Shown here: positions 1-7,405 of the stretch, piece by piece
Layout: the number at the start of each line of letters is the position of its first letter
How positions within the stretch are numbered: the stretch's first letter is position 1
Assembly: GCA_013151045.1 (NCBI GenBank)
Contig: JAADIY010000004.1
Span: 1 to 50,285 of the forward strand
DNA: 50,285 bases
Direction: 5' to 3'
DNA from: Gammaproteobacteria bacterium
GTDB lineage: Bacteria > Pseudomonadota > Gammaproteobacteria > GCA-2400775
The notes under the pieces: model-generated
Database searches by the model: none
The model's input: the letters and a program-made list of their open reading frames with translations, nothing else
What the model was told of the DNA's origin: nothing
Position numbers and translations under genes: made by a program

Positions 1-2
1 CA

Positions 3-2102
3 TTAAAAAATCAGTTATATAGAAACTGGACTCTGACAGTAGTCAGCAAGTGTTCACAAAATAGTTATGGTGTTGATGCTGATTCGATAAACAATTTGGT
101 TCAATCTGATGATGTGTATTCTGTGATTAACCAAGAAATGCTTACTACTCAATCAGATTGGTTAGCATTTCTAAAATGCGGTGATAGATTGGCAATTCAT
201 TGCCTATTCTCCATCGCAGACTACGACAATATAGATGAAAAAGGTTGGAGAATTATCTATAGCGATGAAGACTATATGAATGATGAGGGAGAACGATATT
301 CGCCGTTGTTTAAGCCAGACCTCAATATAGATTACTTGCGTTCATACCCATATATTGGTCGATTTTGTTTTTTTAATAAAAGTTTATTACTTGCTATAGG
401 TGGAATGCCTAATATATCAACTTGTTATAATGAAAGTCTCGTATTAAGTGCTGTTGAGTGCTTTGGCGAATCAGTAATTGGTCATATCGCCGATGTGTTA
501 GGTCATAGACACGGACAAGGTGAGGCGTTAGAAAAAATTGATGAGGAGGAGTGGCGTAATGTTGTTTCATCACACCTAAAGAACAGCAATATAGATGCGA
601 TTGTAGCTGAAGGTTATGTTGCAAAAACAACGCGTGTTTTATATAACCACGCTAGTAAACCACTGATAACTGTAATAATACCTACAAAAAATAAACCAGA
701 CCTGATAGAGCCCTGTATTACATCACTATTTGAATTAACAGAATATCAAAATTTTGAAGTTATTATTGTCGATAATGCAAGCGACTCTGAAGACGTATTT
801 TATTATTACGACTTATGGGAGAAAAAATACAAGGATCGTATTCATATACTTTCATATGATAAGCCTTTCAATTTTTCTGCAATGAATAATTACGCTGCTC
901 AACAAGCTAAAGGTGAGTATTTATTATTATTGAATAACGATATCGAGATTGTGAATGGTGCATGGATGGAACGAATGTTAATGCATGGTCAGCGTAAAGA
1001 GGTGGGAGTGGTTGGGGCTCGATTGTTATTTCCAACGGGGGAAATACAGCATGCTGGAGTTGTTATGGGGATGGGTGATTCAGCATCGCATCCTGGTAGC
1101 GGAGTCAAATTTCGTGATGAAGGTAGAATGGCACGTTATCAAGTAGATCAAAATTTTAGTGCTGTGACAGCGGCATGTATGATGACCAAAAAAACTCTTT
1201 ATTTTCAGCTAGAAGGCTTGGATGAAGATGTGTTCAAGGTGCTTTTCAATGACGTTGATTATTGTTTACGGGTGAAAGAGTTAGGATATAAAATTGTTTG
1301 GACGCCATATGCTAGTTTGGTGCATAAACAATCTTCATCATTAAAAGATATTCCACAAAGTAAAGAGAAAATGGATTGTACTAGTCAAGAGATTGGTGCA
1401 TTGTTGACTAGGTGGGGAGAAGTGGCAGCCGATGATCCTGCCTATAACAAGAACTTGTCTTTTCACTCTAGTAATTATATGCCATGTGTTGACTATAGTC
1501 CTAGGTGGGACACTCATGTGGTATCGAAACCAAGGATATTTGCTTTACCACAAGATTTTTTTGGTTGTGGTAACTATCGTGTTTGTGGCCCACTGCAAGC
1601 TTTGAGCAATGCGTCAAAGGCTGAAATACATGTCGGGCCTCGACAAGATATTTATGTGGTTGAGCCATCAATCCCTACTACCACAGACCTGATCAGATTG
1701 AACCCTGATTCAATATTTATTCAAGCATCATTGTCAGATCAATTGATTGGTTGGGTAGAGCAATATAAACGGTATTTGGATGTGCCGCTTATTACAGATA
1801 TAGATGATTTAAAAACTGATTTACCAGAAAAAAACTGTAACAAACGTTTCATATCAAAAGACGTTAGAAGTCGCTTAAGAAAGTTTTTATCATTTTTTGA
1901 TCGATTGACTGTTTCTACACAACCACTAGCGAATGCTTATTCGGGTTTGATTGAAGATATAGTGGTAATGCCAAACCGGTTAGACAATACGCTATGGGGT
2001 GGGCTTGTTTCTCAACGTCGTTCAAGTTCTAAACCTAGGGTAGGGTGGGTTGGTGCGCAAACAACACCAAGGAGATTTAGAAATTATTGTCGATGTGATT
2101 AA
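3..2102 (+). CDS. Multi-domain glycosyltransferase, 5'-partial and frameshifted (likely flagellin glycosyltransferase)
   Basis: The frame is open from base 3 with no plausible start, so the gene enters from outside the window. The TTG at 96 is internal: upstream codons read like the first strand of a GT-A domain (LYRNWTLTVVS). Two GT2-type domains are visible. The first ends with the DED-like YSDEDYM and a GG motif near base 400. The second spans about 655-1350 with ITVIIPTKNK, the nucleotide-sugar-binding LNNDIEI and DYCLRVKELG. A GT-B-like part begins near 1530. The frame runs off into nonsense at 2061-2102, while the next frame carries the true continuation. Large RfbC/Fgt-type enzymes beside flagellin genes are known to glycosylate flagellin, so that role is an inference from family and position. 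Confidence 0.85.
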   Translation, partial: LKNQLYRNWTLTVVSKCSQNSYGVDADSINNLVQSDDVYSVINQEMLTTQSDWLAFLKCGDRLAIHCLFSIADYDNIDEKGWRIIYSDEDYMNDEGERYSPLFKPDLNIDYLRSYPYIGRFCFFNKSLLLAIGGMPNISTCYNESLVLSAVECFGESVIGHIADVLGHRHGQGEALEKIDEEEWRNVVSSHLKNSNIDAIVAEGYVAKTTRVLYNHASKPLITVIIPTKNKPDLIEPCITSLFELTEYQNFEVIIVDNASDSEDVFYYYDLWEKKYKDRIHILSYDKPFNFSAMNNYAAQQAKGEYLLLLNNDIEIVNGAWMERMLMHGQRKEVGVVGARLLFPTGEIQHAGVVMGMGDSASHPGSGVKFRDEGRMARYQVDQNFSAVTAACMMTKKTLYFQLEGLDEDVFKVLFNDVDYCLRVKELGYKIVWTPYASLVHKQSSSLKDIPQSKEKMDCTSQEIGALLTRWGEVAADDPAYNKNLSFHSSNYMPCVDYSPRWDTHVVSKPRIFALPQDFFGCGNYRVCGPLQALSNASKAEIHVGPRQDIYVVEPSIPTTTDLIRLNPDSIFIQASLSDQLIGWVEQYKRYLDVPLITDIDDLKTDLPEKNCNKRFISKDVRSRLRKFLSFFDRLTVSTQPLANAYSGLIEDIVVMPNRLDNTLWGGLVSQRRSSSKPRVGWVGAQTTPRRFRNYCRCD

Positions 2103-2565
2103 ACAGACGGCTCATGAAATAGATTGGATATTTATGGGTATGTGTCTTGATGAGTTAAAGCCTTATATTAGAGAGATGCACGAATTTGAAGTAAATTTCT
2201 CTGATTATCCGAAAAAAATGGCAGATTTAAATCTTGATTTAGCGGTGGCTCCGCTCGAAGTGCATCCATTTAATGAGGCGAAGAGTAATTTACGCTTATT
2301 GGAATATGGAATGTTAGGTTGGCCAGTAGTCTGTACCGATATATATCCTTATCAAAATGCGCCTGTTAAGCGAGTTAATAACACGACTACTGAATGGTTA
2401 ACTGCGATTCGGGAACGCATCTATGATCTTGATAATACCGCACGAGAGGGTGATATTTTAAGAGATTGGGTCGTGAATAACTGGATTTTGCAAGATCATT
2501 TAGATGAATGGATGCATAGTTTAGTGCCTGTTGTGGATGAAAAATCATCTGTAAAAGTTGCATAA
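2050..2565 (+). CDS. C-terminal part of the frameshifted glycosyltransferase (GT-B-like domain)
   Basis: This frame continues the protein of the preceding entry. HQGDLEIIVDVI follows naturally on RVGWVGAQ, and the motif NEAKSNLRLLEYGMLGWPVV is typical of the GT-B (family 1/4-like) nucleotide-binding lobe. There is no ribosome binding site at 2050, so it is unlikely to be an independent gene. One extra base, most simply one A of the AAA run at 2059-2061, separates the two frames. Either the gene is recently broken or the assembly has a homopolymer error. It ends 265 bases before the first flagellin. Confidence 0.8.
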   Translation: MVRKQHQGDLEIIVDVIKQTAHEIDWIFMGMCLDELKPYIREMHEFEVNFSDYPKKMADLNLDLAVAPLEVHPFNEAKSNLRLLEYGMLGWPVVCTDIYPYQNAPVKRVNNTTTEWLTAIRERIYDLDNTAREGDILRDWVVNNWILQDHLDEWMHSLVPVVDEKSSVKVA

Positions 2566-2604
2566 GGCATTGAATTTAAATAAATTAATTCATGTGAGCT
2601 AAGT

Positions 2605-2643
2605 TATGTTTTAACATATTGACTGCGATTGACCGTATGTCAA
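2605..2643. promoter_or_regulatory. Palindromes upstream of flagellin 1
   Basis: TATGTT-TT-AACATA (2605-2618) is followed by ATTGAC repeated at a 10-base interval (2618-2623 and 2628-2633) and by TTGAC-N5-GTCAA (2629-2643). They lie about 55 bases before the flagellin -35 element and could bind a regulator. No specific factor is recognised. Confidence 0.3.
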
Positions 2644-2677
2644 CGGCAATCTCCCTCCCCCAAGCTTCATTTTTGTG

Positions 2678-2717
2678 AAAAGCGGCAAGCTTTTGCCTAA
2701 AGCTTTTGCCGCTTTTT
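2678..2717 (+). terminator. Rho-independent terminator after the glycosyltransferase gene
   Basis: An 11-bp perfect stem (2678-2688 with 2706-2716) encloses a second 5-bp stem (2689-2693 with 2699-2703). The downstream arm ends in a run of five T. It would end transcripts entering from the glycosyltransferase gene. It overlaps the sigma-28 promoter: the -35 element lies in its loop and inner stem. Confidence 0.7.
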
Positions 2718-2725
2718 GCCGATAG
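2698..2725 (+). promoter_or_regulatory. Sigma-28 (FliA) promoter of flagellin 1
   Basis: TAAAGCTT (2698-2705), a 12-base spacer and GCCGATAG (2718-2725) closely match the enterobacterial FliA consensus TAAAGTTT-N11-GCCGATAA. The flagellin 2 promoter has the same 12-base spacing. Transcription should start near 2731-2733, leaving a leader of about 100 bases. Confidence 0.85.
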
Positions 2726-2735
2726 CACACTCGGA

Positions 2736-2823
2736 AGCGGTAAATATTGGCCAGTTCAGTATATCCGCTAGCGACAAATCAGAGTGTGGTGCTACTGCTG
2801 CGACAGTAGACGGCACGAAGGAG
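2736..2823 (+). promoter_or_regulatory. Structured flagellin 1 mRNA leader (two hairpins and ribosome binding site)
   Basis: Hairpin 1 (2736-2769) starts a few bases after the expected transcription start. It has five pairs, a bulged T, eight positions with one A-A mismatch, and a 7-base loop. Hairpin 2 has a perfect 6-bp stem, CTACTG (2792-2797) with CAGTAG (2804-2809), and ends 8 bases before AAGGAG (2818-2823). The flagellin 2 leader folds the same way at the same positions, with a G-C pair replaced by A-T. A role in stability or translation control is an inference. Confidence 0.6.
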
Positions 2824-2830
2824 AAGCATT

Positions 2831-3673
2831 ATGGCTTTAGTAGTTAATACAAATATTGCATCATTAAATGCACAGCGTAACTTGCTGAGTTCACAAAGTG
2901 AATTGAACACCTCATTACAGAGATTGTCTACGGGGCTGCGTATTAACAGCGCACGTGATGATGCTGCTGGTCTATTTATTTCTGAACAGATTACTGCAGA
3001 TATTCGTGGTATTAATCAGGCTGCACGAAATGCTCAAGATGGTATTTCATTGGGCCAGGTTGCCGAAGGGTCTTTGGGGGAAATTGCCAACAACCTGCAA
3101 CGTATTCGTGAAATTGCCGTTCAGTCTGCCAACGTCACGGTGCAGGATCGTACGGGTCTACAACAAGAGGTGGATCAGTTAACCCAAGAAATTTCACGTA
3201 TCGTTGCTACTTCAAGCTTCAATGGTGTGGACTTGTTAAGTGGAGCCAGTTCGCTGGTTTTTCAGGTTGGACAAGATGGTAATGCATCTAATCAAGTTTC
3301 GATTACTACAACTAACTTGGCTAATAGTGGAACGTTAGCAGCATTTAGTGCAACTTTGACTGCTACCGGAACAATCGATGTGTCTACTGCCGCAGCCTCT
3401 TCAGGTGCGTTGGCAACGTTGGATACTTCTATTAACACTATCTCGCAAACACGTGCAACGTTCGGTGCGGTTCAAAACCGTTTTGAAGCGGTTATTTCTA
3501 ATCTACAAAACACAGCTGAGAACCTAACGGCAGCACGTAGCCGGATTGTTGACGCAGATTTTGCTGCAGAAACAGCCAACTTGACACGTGCTCAAATTAT
3601 TCAGCAGGCAGGTGTGTCAGTGTTATCACAGGCAAACTCATTGCCACAGCTAGCATTGTCATTATTGAACTAG
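2831..3673 (+). CDS. fliC: Flagellin 1
   Basis: This 280-residue filament subunit has both conserved flagellin ends: an N-terminal D0/D1 region starting [18 protein letters not shown], with [17 protein letters not shown], and a C-terminal region with [20 protein letters not shown] ending in LSLLN. The central part is only about 80 residues, so the outer D2/D3 domains are essentially absent, as in many polar flagellins. The ATG follows AAGGAG by 7 bases. It is transcribed from its own sigma-28 promoter. It is paralogous to the flagellin at 4422, with near-identical ends and a diverged centre. Ser/Thr in the centre are possible sites for the neighbouring glycosyltransferase (inference). Confidence 0.96.
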   Translation: MALVVNTNIASLNAQRNLLSSQSELNTSLQRLSTGLRINSARDDAAGLFISEQITADIRGINQAARNAQDGISLGQVAEGSLGEIANNLQRIREIAVQSANVTVQDRTGLQQEVDQLTQEISRIVATSSFNGVDLLSGASSLVFQVGQDGNASNQVSITTTNLANSGTLAAFSATLTATGTIDVSTAAASSGALATLDTSINTISQTRATFGAVQNRFEAVISNLQNTAENLTAARSRIVDADFAAETANLTRAQIIQQAGVSVLSQANSLPQLALSLLN

Positions 3674-3690
3674 TTAGTAAGGGTGTAATG

Positions 3691-3723
3691 CTGGCCTCGA
3701 AAATTAGTTTATTTCAAGGCCAG
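3691..3723 (+). terminator. Hairpin between flagellin 1 and flaG
   Basis: CTGGCCT (3691-3697) pairs with AGGCCAG (3717-3723), with an inner GAAA/TTTC stem, followed by AACTTTT. It looks like a partial terminator or 3'-end stabiliser. That would give much flagellin mRNA and less flaG read-through. Confidence 0.55.
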
Positions 3724-3749
3724 AACTTTTAAAGATTGAGGTATAGCTT

Positions 3750-4136
3750 ATGGCGACTGAAATTACAGCGGTCAATACCGTCGTTAATCGCCAAGTCGCG
3801 GCTACTACGAGTTCGGCTAGATCGGATGCAGCATCAACCGGTCGAGTAGAAGGGAATACGAGTTCAGCAGTTCGAAACAATGGCGAAGAACAAGTTAAGG
3901 TGCGTGAGCCTGATCAACAAGAGGTCGATCAGGCAGTACAAAACCTTAACGATTATGTGCAAAACATTGAGAGGAATCTTGAGTTTTCTGTGGATAGAAA
4001 TAACGGTAACACAGTGATTAGCGTTATAGATTCTCAAACAGAAGAAGTAATCCGACAAATTCCGCCGGAAAAAGCGGTGAATGCTGTGAGAAATTTACAA
4101 CGTTTGGAAGGCTTGCTGTTATCAGCTGAAGCCTAG
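3750..4136 (+). CDS. flaG: FlaG family flagellar protein
   Basis: This 128-residue protein has a disordered Ser/Thr/Asn-rich N-terminal half. A conserved FlaG C-terminal domain follows (about 65-125), with NLEFSVDRNNGNTVISVID and EEVIRQIPPEKAVNAVRNL. FlaG proteins are known to affect filament length, but their mechanism is not settled. The ATG follows a GAGG-type site by about ten bases. It has no promoter of its own that I can see, so it probably depends on read-through from flagellin 1. Its position between the two flagellin genes, rather than after both, is unusual. Confidence 0.9.
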   Translation: MATEITAVNTVVNRQVAATTSSARSDAASTGRVEGNTSSAVRNNGEEQVKVREPDQQEVDQAVQNLNDYVQNIERNLEFSVDRNNGNTVISVIDSQTEEVIRQIPPEKAVNAVRNLQRLEGLLLSAEA

Positions 4137-4286
4137 TACCACCGAGCTTAGACTTGGTAATAATAAAATTATAAATTGTATAGGTAACAGGAGAAAAGAT
4201 ATTGGGTATTTACAATAGCGGTTAACACATAAGGTCGTTGTTTTTTCTTGATTTTTTAAGAATTACAGAAAAAGGCATTATTGGCC

Positions 4287-4314
4287 TAAAGTTTGTATTG
4301 TCTCCTTCCGATAG
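4287..4314 (+). promoter_or_regulatory. Sigma-28 (FliA) promoter of flagellin 2
   Basis: TAAAGTTT (4287-4294) is a perfect -35 match, followed by a 12-base spacer and TCCGATAG (4307-4314). Transcription should start near 4320, giving a leader of about 100 bases before the ATG at 4422. Confidence 0.87.
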
Positions 4315-4324
4315 TAGTGATGGA

Positions 4325-4414
4325 AACGGTAGATATTGCTATGTGCAGTATATCCGTTGCGGCTCAAATCGGACGGCGTGCTATTGCGTTTTGCATTAGC
4401 TATGCTCGAAGGAG
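4325..4414 (+). promoter_or_regulatory. Structured flagellin 2 mRNA leader (two hairpins and ribosome binding site)
   Basis: Hairpin 1 (4325-4358) reproduces the fold of the flagellin 1 leader: same bulged T, same single purine-purine mismatch, 7-base loop. A4326-T4357 replaces G2737-C2768. Hairpin 2 pairs GCTATTGC (4380-4387) with GCATTAGC (4393-4400), with one T-T mismatch and a 5-base loop, and ends 8 bases before AAGGAG (4409-4414). The loop sequences differ between the two leaders, which suggests structure is what is conserved. Confidence 0.6.
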
Positions 4415-4421
4415 ATATATC

Positions 4422-5267
4422 ATGGCTTTAGTAGTTAATACAAATATTGCGTCGTTGAATGCGCAACGTAATCTACTTGGTTCACAAAATGAATTAAATA
4501 CGGCGTTGCAGCGTCTTTCCACTGGTTTACGATTAAATAGTGCGCGAGATGATGCGGCGGGCTTATTTGTGGCCGAACAAATTACGGCAGATATCCGCGG
4601 GCTTAATCAAGCTGCACGAAATGCTCAAGATGGTATTTCATTAGGTCAGGTTGCTGAAGGAGCATTAGGTGAAATCGCTAATAACCTTCAGCGTATTCGT
4701 GAAATTGCTGTGCAATCGGCCAACGTAACCGTACAGGACCGTACTGGTTTGCAGCAAGAAGTTGATCAGTTAACCCAAGAAATTTCACGTATTGTTGCAA
4801 CATCACAATTCAACGGCACAAATTTATTGAGTGGTGCAGCATCGACGTTAACTTTTCAAATTGGACAGGATGGTACGGCGAGTAATCAGGTTTCGATTGC
4901 AACGACGAACCTTGCAAGTAGCGCGAGTATTTCTGCATTTAACGCGAATTTGTCTGCAACAGGTACAGTCAATGTGTCTACTCAGGCAGCCTCTTCAGGT
5001 GCTTTAGCTGCTTTGGATACATCGATTAATACGGTTTCTTCAACACGAGCAACATTTGGTGCGATTCAAAACCGTTTTGAAGCGGTTATCTCGAACTTAA
5101 CTAATACTTCTGAGAACCTAAGTGCTGCGCGTTCACGTATCGTTGATGCTGATTTTGCAGCTGAAACTGCTAATTTGACGCGTGCACAGATTATTCAGCA
5201 GGCTGGTGTATCGGTGTTATCTCAGGCGAACAGCATTCCTCAGTTAGCATTGTCGCTGCTTCAGTAA
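4422..5267 (+). CDS. Flagellin 2
   Basis: This 281-residue flagellin has the same architecture as the first: conserved ends and a short, diverged centre. The ATG at 4422 is chosen because it follows AAGGAG by 7 bases and gives the normal [15 protein letters not shown] start. A longer in-frame reading from 4293 would translate the leader and begin inside the sigma-28 -35 element. The last residue is Gln instead of Asn. It is an independent sigma-28 transcription unit. Two flagellins may be used at different filament positions or conditions, which the sequence does not show. Confidence 0.96.
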   Translation: MALVVNTNIASLNAQRNLLGSQNELNTALQRLSTGLRLNSARDDAAGLFVAEQITADIRGLNQAARNAQDGISLGQVAEGALGEIANNLQRIREIAVQSANVTVQDRTGLQQEVDQLTQEISRIVATSQFNGTNLLSGAASTLTFQIGQDGTASNQVSIATTNLASSASISAFNANLSATGTVNVSTQAASSGALAALDTSINTVSSTRATFGAIQNRFEAVISNLTNTSENLSAARSRIVDADFAAETANLTRAQIIQQAGVSVLSQANSIPQLALSLLQ

Positions 5268-5283
5268 GTTTTTAGATTATCTG

Positions 5284-5316
5284 GCGAGCTTAATATTTTT
5301 TCGTGTATTAGCTCGC
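5284..5316 (+). terminator. Hairpin after flagellin 2
   Basis: GCGAGC-T-TAATA (5284-5295) pairs with TATTA-GCTCGC (5306-5316), giving an 11-bp stem with one bulge and a 10-base loop. There is no proper T tract, so it may stabilise the flagellin mRNA 3' end rather than act as a simple intrinsic terminator. Confidence 0.5.
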
Positions 5317-5385
5317 TAAAATGATAAAAACTCTTATTTAGAAGTCTACGTTTGTGTCGATATATGACTTACGGTTGAGTTGGCG

Positions 5386-5395
5386 CTGACGTCAG
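5386..5395. promoter_or_regulatory. Palindrome upstream of fliD
   Basis: CTGACGTCAG is a perfect 10-bp palindrome about 75-80 bases upstream of the candidate sigma-54 promoter of fliD. That is a usual distance for an enhancer-binding protein site. It does not match the FleQ consensus well. Confidence 0.3.
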
Positions 5396-5466
5396 TGATG
5401 TACGTTAGCACATTATTAGTACGCCTTAGACGCCAGCAGTATCAAAGCCGTTATGATTATTAGGTT

Positions 5467-5484
5467 TTGGACTGATTTTTGCTT
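5467..5484 (+). promoter_or_regulatory. Candidate sigma-54 promoter of fliD
   Basis: TTGGAC...TTTGCT places GG (5469-5470) and GC (5481-5482) exactly 10 bases apart, as sigma-54 requires. The -12 half is good and the -24 half is imperfect. fliD is sigma-54/FleQ dependent in Pseudomonas aeruginosa. Confidence 0.5.
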
Positions 5485-5522
5485 TTTCAAAGTATTTAGC
5501 GCAGTCATTTGAGGATGACAGT

Positions 5523-6848
5523 ATGGGTACAATTACCGCTCCGGGTGTAGGTTCTGGTCTAGATATTTCTGGAATTATTCAGTCTTTGGTTGCTGTTGAG
5601 CGGGAGCCGCTGAATCGTATAGAAGCTAACCAATCGGCTGCTCGAACTGAATTGTCAGCATTTGGTCGGCTCAATAGTTCGTTAGAAACTTTTGAAAGTG
5701 CGCTGGGTAGCCTTGATTCCTTTTCTAGCTTTAGAATCTTTGAAACGACAAGTTCCGATGAAGATATAGCCACTGCGACAGCAAGTAGCGATGCGGCAGA
5801 GGGTGAAACTGATATTGTTATTACTCAACTTGCTCAGCGCAATGTATTGTCATCGGCAGCCTTTGCTGATACGAGCACCATTGTCGGTGAAGGCACTTTA
5901 ACTATCTCGGTGGGTGCGGATTCATTTGATGTTGTGATCGACAGCACTAACAGTACTTTGTCGGGTATACGTGATGCGATCAATAATGCAGCGGATAATA
6001 CAGGCATTACAGCGACAGTAATTAACGCTAATGATGGCAGTCGCCTGATTTTTAGTTCAGATGATGAAGGCGTAGCAAATGCCTTGACCCTAACGGGGGG
6101 TGGTACTTTAACGTCATTAAGCAGTGCTAATTTGACGGTGCAAGAACCCTCACTTGATGCACAATTTACTGTATCTGGTTTCGCTGTTACGAGTAGTTCA
6201 AATACGGTTAGCAATGTTTTGCAAGGTGTTACCTTTGAGCTGGGAGCAATAGGTGCGAGCACAATAACTGTAGGACGTAATAATTCTGCAGTACAAGAGT
6301 CTGTGCAAGAATTTGTTGACGCATTTAATGCGGTGAATACGACGATTACTCAATTACGCGCAGGTGACCTTCAAGGTGAATCGTTGCTACTAACCATTGT
6401 GTCCGATTTGCGTAATGTTTTTAATACGGCAACAACTGGCCTCGGTGGCACGTTTTCGTCACTTTCTGAAATTGGTGTTGCCTTTAATGATGAAGGTGCT
6501 TTGGCTTTGGACGCTGACGCGCTAACAACAGCACTTAATGCTGATTTCCGCGGTGTTTCGAATTTATTCGCCGACCCAACGCAAGGATATGTAACACGTT
6601 TGCAGGATATCGCAGAATTGCTAGTTCAGACGGGTGGTCTGATTGATACGCGAGAAGAAGGTGTTAATACGCGTATTGATAACTTTGATGCCCGTATTGA
6701 TCAATTTGAATTGCGCTTAATAAGCATAGAGCGGCGTCTAACGAGTCAGTTTGCTGCTCTTGATACGCTTTTGAGTTCTTTGAATAATACGAGTCGTTTT
6801 CTTACCTCTTCATTAGCATCATTGCCGACGATACAGCGAAGGCAATAA
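5523..6848 (+). CDS. fliD: Flagellar filament cap protein FliD
   Basis: This 441-residue protein forms the cap (HAP2) that folds flagellin at the filament tip. The N-terminus has the FliD_N signature GVGSGLDISGIIQSLVAVEREPL, then a middle region of beta-rich domains. The FliD_C part has DADALTTALNADFRGVSNLF and a coiled-coil C-terminal helix rich in Arg/Leu (about 375-430). Length is typical. The ATG follows GAGGATG. It begins the fliD-fliS-fliT-PilZ unit, probably from the sigma-54-like site at 5467-5484. Confidence 0.95.
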   Translation: MGTITAPGVGSGLDISGIIQSLVAVEREPLNRIEANQSAARTELSAFGRLNSSLETFESALGSLDSFSSFRIFETTSSDEDIATATASSDAAEGETDIVITQLAQRNVLSSAAFADTSTIVGEGTLTISVGADSFDVVIDSTNSTLSGIRDAINNAADNTGITATVINANDGSRLIFSSDDEGVANALTLTGGGTLTSLSSANLTVQEPSLDAQFTVSGFAVTSSSNTVSNVLQGVTFELGAIGASTITVGRNNSAVQESVQEFVDAFNAVNTTITQLRAGDLQGESLLLTIVSDLRNVFNTATTGLGGTFSSLSEIGVAFNDEGALALDADALTTALNADFRGVSNLFADPTQGYVTRLQDIAELLVQTGGLIDTREEGVNTRIDNFDARIDQFELRLISIERRLTSQFAALDTLLSSLNNTSRFLTSSLASLPTIQRRQ

Positions 6849-6898
6849 TTGTTTGGTGAAAGTGGATCATTTATTGCTTACTTAGTTTATATAGAAAA

Positions 6899-6918
6899 CG
6901 TGTTATATCACTAACACG
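6899..6918 (+). promoter_or_regulatory. Hairpin between fliD and fliS
   Basis: CGTGTTA (6899-6905) and TAACACG (6912-6918) form a perfect 7-bp stem with a 6-base loop. There is no T tract. It could be an RNA processing or stabilising element, or an operator. Confidence 0.3.
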
Positions 6919-6941
6919 TGATTGTTTGAAAGGAGTGGAAA

Positions 6942-7379
6942 ATGTCATTGAATATTCAAGGCGCTGTTCAAAACTATAGCAAGGTCGCTAACGAAAGCGG
7001 TGTTATGAACGCGACACCCTATCGAATTATTCAGATGTTAATGGCAGGTGCCTTAGATCGCATATCTGCAGCAAAGGGTCTTATCGGGCGTGGCGATATC
7101 GTCGGTAAAGGCAGAAAAATTTCTGACGCAGTTTCGATAATTAATGGTTTACGCCGCAGTCTTGACCATAAAATAGGTGGTGAAATAGCGGCTAACCTCG
7201 ATGCGTTATATGACTATATGGTGAGACAGCTTACGCATGCGAGTGTGCACAATGATGTGGATGTGTTGGACGAAGTTGCGAGACTATTAAATACCATCAA
7301 AAATGGTTGGGATAGCATCCCAGATCCTGCTGCTGCAAAAGCCGGTATGGCATCTCAGTCTGTTGGTGTTTCGGCATAA
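6942..7379 (+). CDS. fliS: Flagellin export chaperone FliS
   Basis: This 145-residue helical protein has the FliS pattern: a Tyr-containing N-terminus (VQNYSKVANESGVMNATPYRI), the QMLMAGALDRI helix, and the GEIAANLDALYDYMVRQL helix near residues 85-102. FliS binds the C-terminal D0 helix of newly made flagellin and keeps it monomeric until export. The start follows AAGGAG. It lies 93 bases after fliD and 26 before the FliT-like gene, consistent with one operon. Confidence 0.94.
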   Translation: MSLNIQGAVQNYSKVANESGVMNATPYRIIQMLMAGALDRISAAKGLIGRGDIVGKGRKISDAVSIINGLRRSLDHKIGGEIAANLDALYDYMVRQLTHASVHNDVDVLDEVARLLNTIKNGWDSIPDPAAAKAGMASQSVGVSA

Positions 7380-7405
7380 AAGATAGATAGCAAATACTCA
7401 ATACG

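Noticed and set aside
96-98. TTG start of the glycosyltransferase
   Set aside because: The frame is open upstream with conserved glycosyltransferase residues, so the gene simply enters from outside the window.
2050-2110. Programmed ribosomal frameshift in the glycosyltransferase
   Set aside because: No convincing slippery heptamer or downstream structure was seen; a one-base indel in AAA is simpler.
4293-4421. N-terminal extension of flagellin 2
   Set aside because: It would translate the leader and start within the sigma-28 -35 element. The ATG at 4422 has the ribosome binding site and the conserved flagellin start.
5834-6262. 142-residue minus-strand frame inside fliD
   Set aside because: It lies wholly antisense to a clear fliD reading frame and matches no known family pattern.
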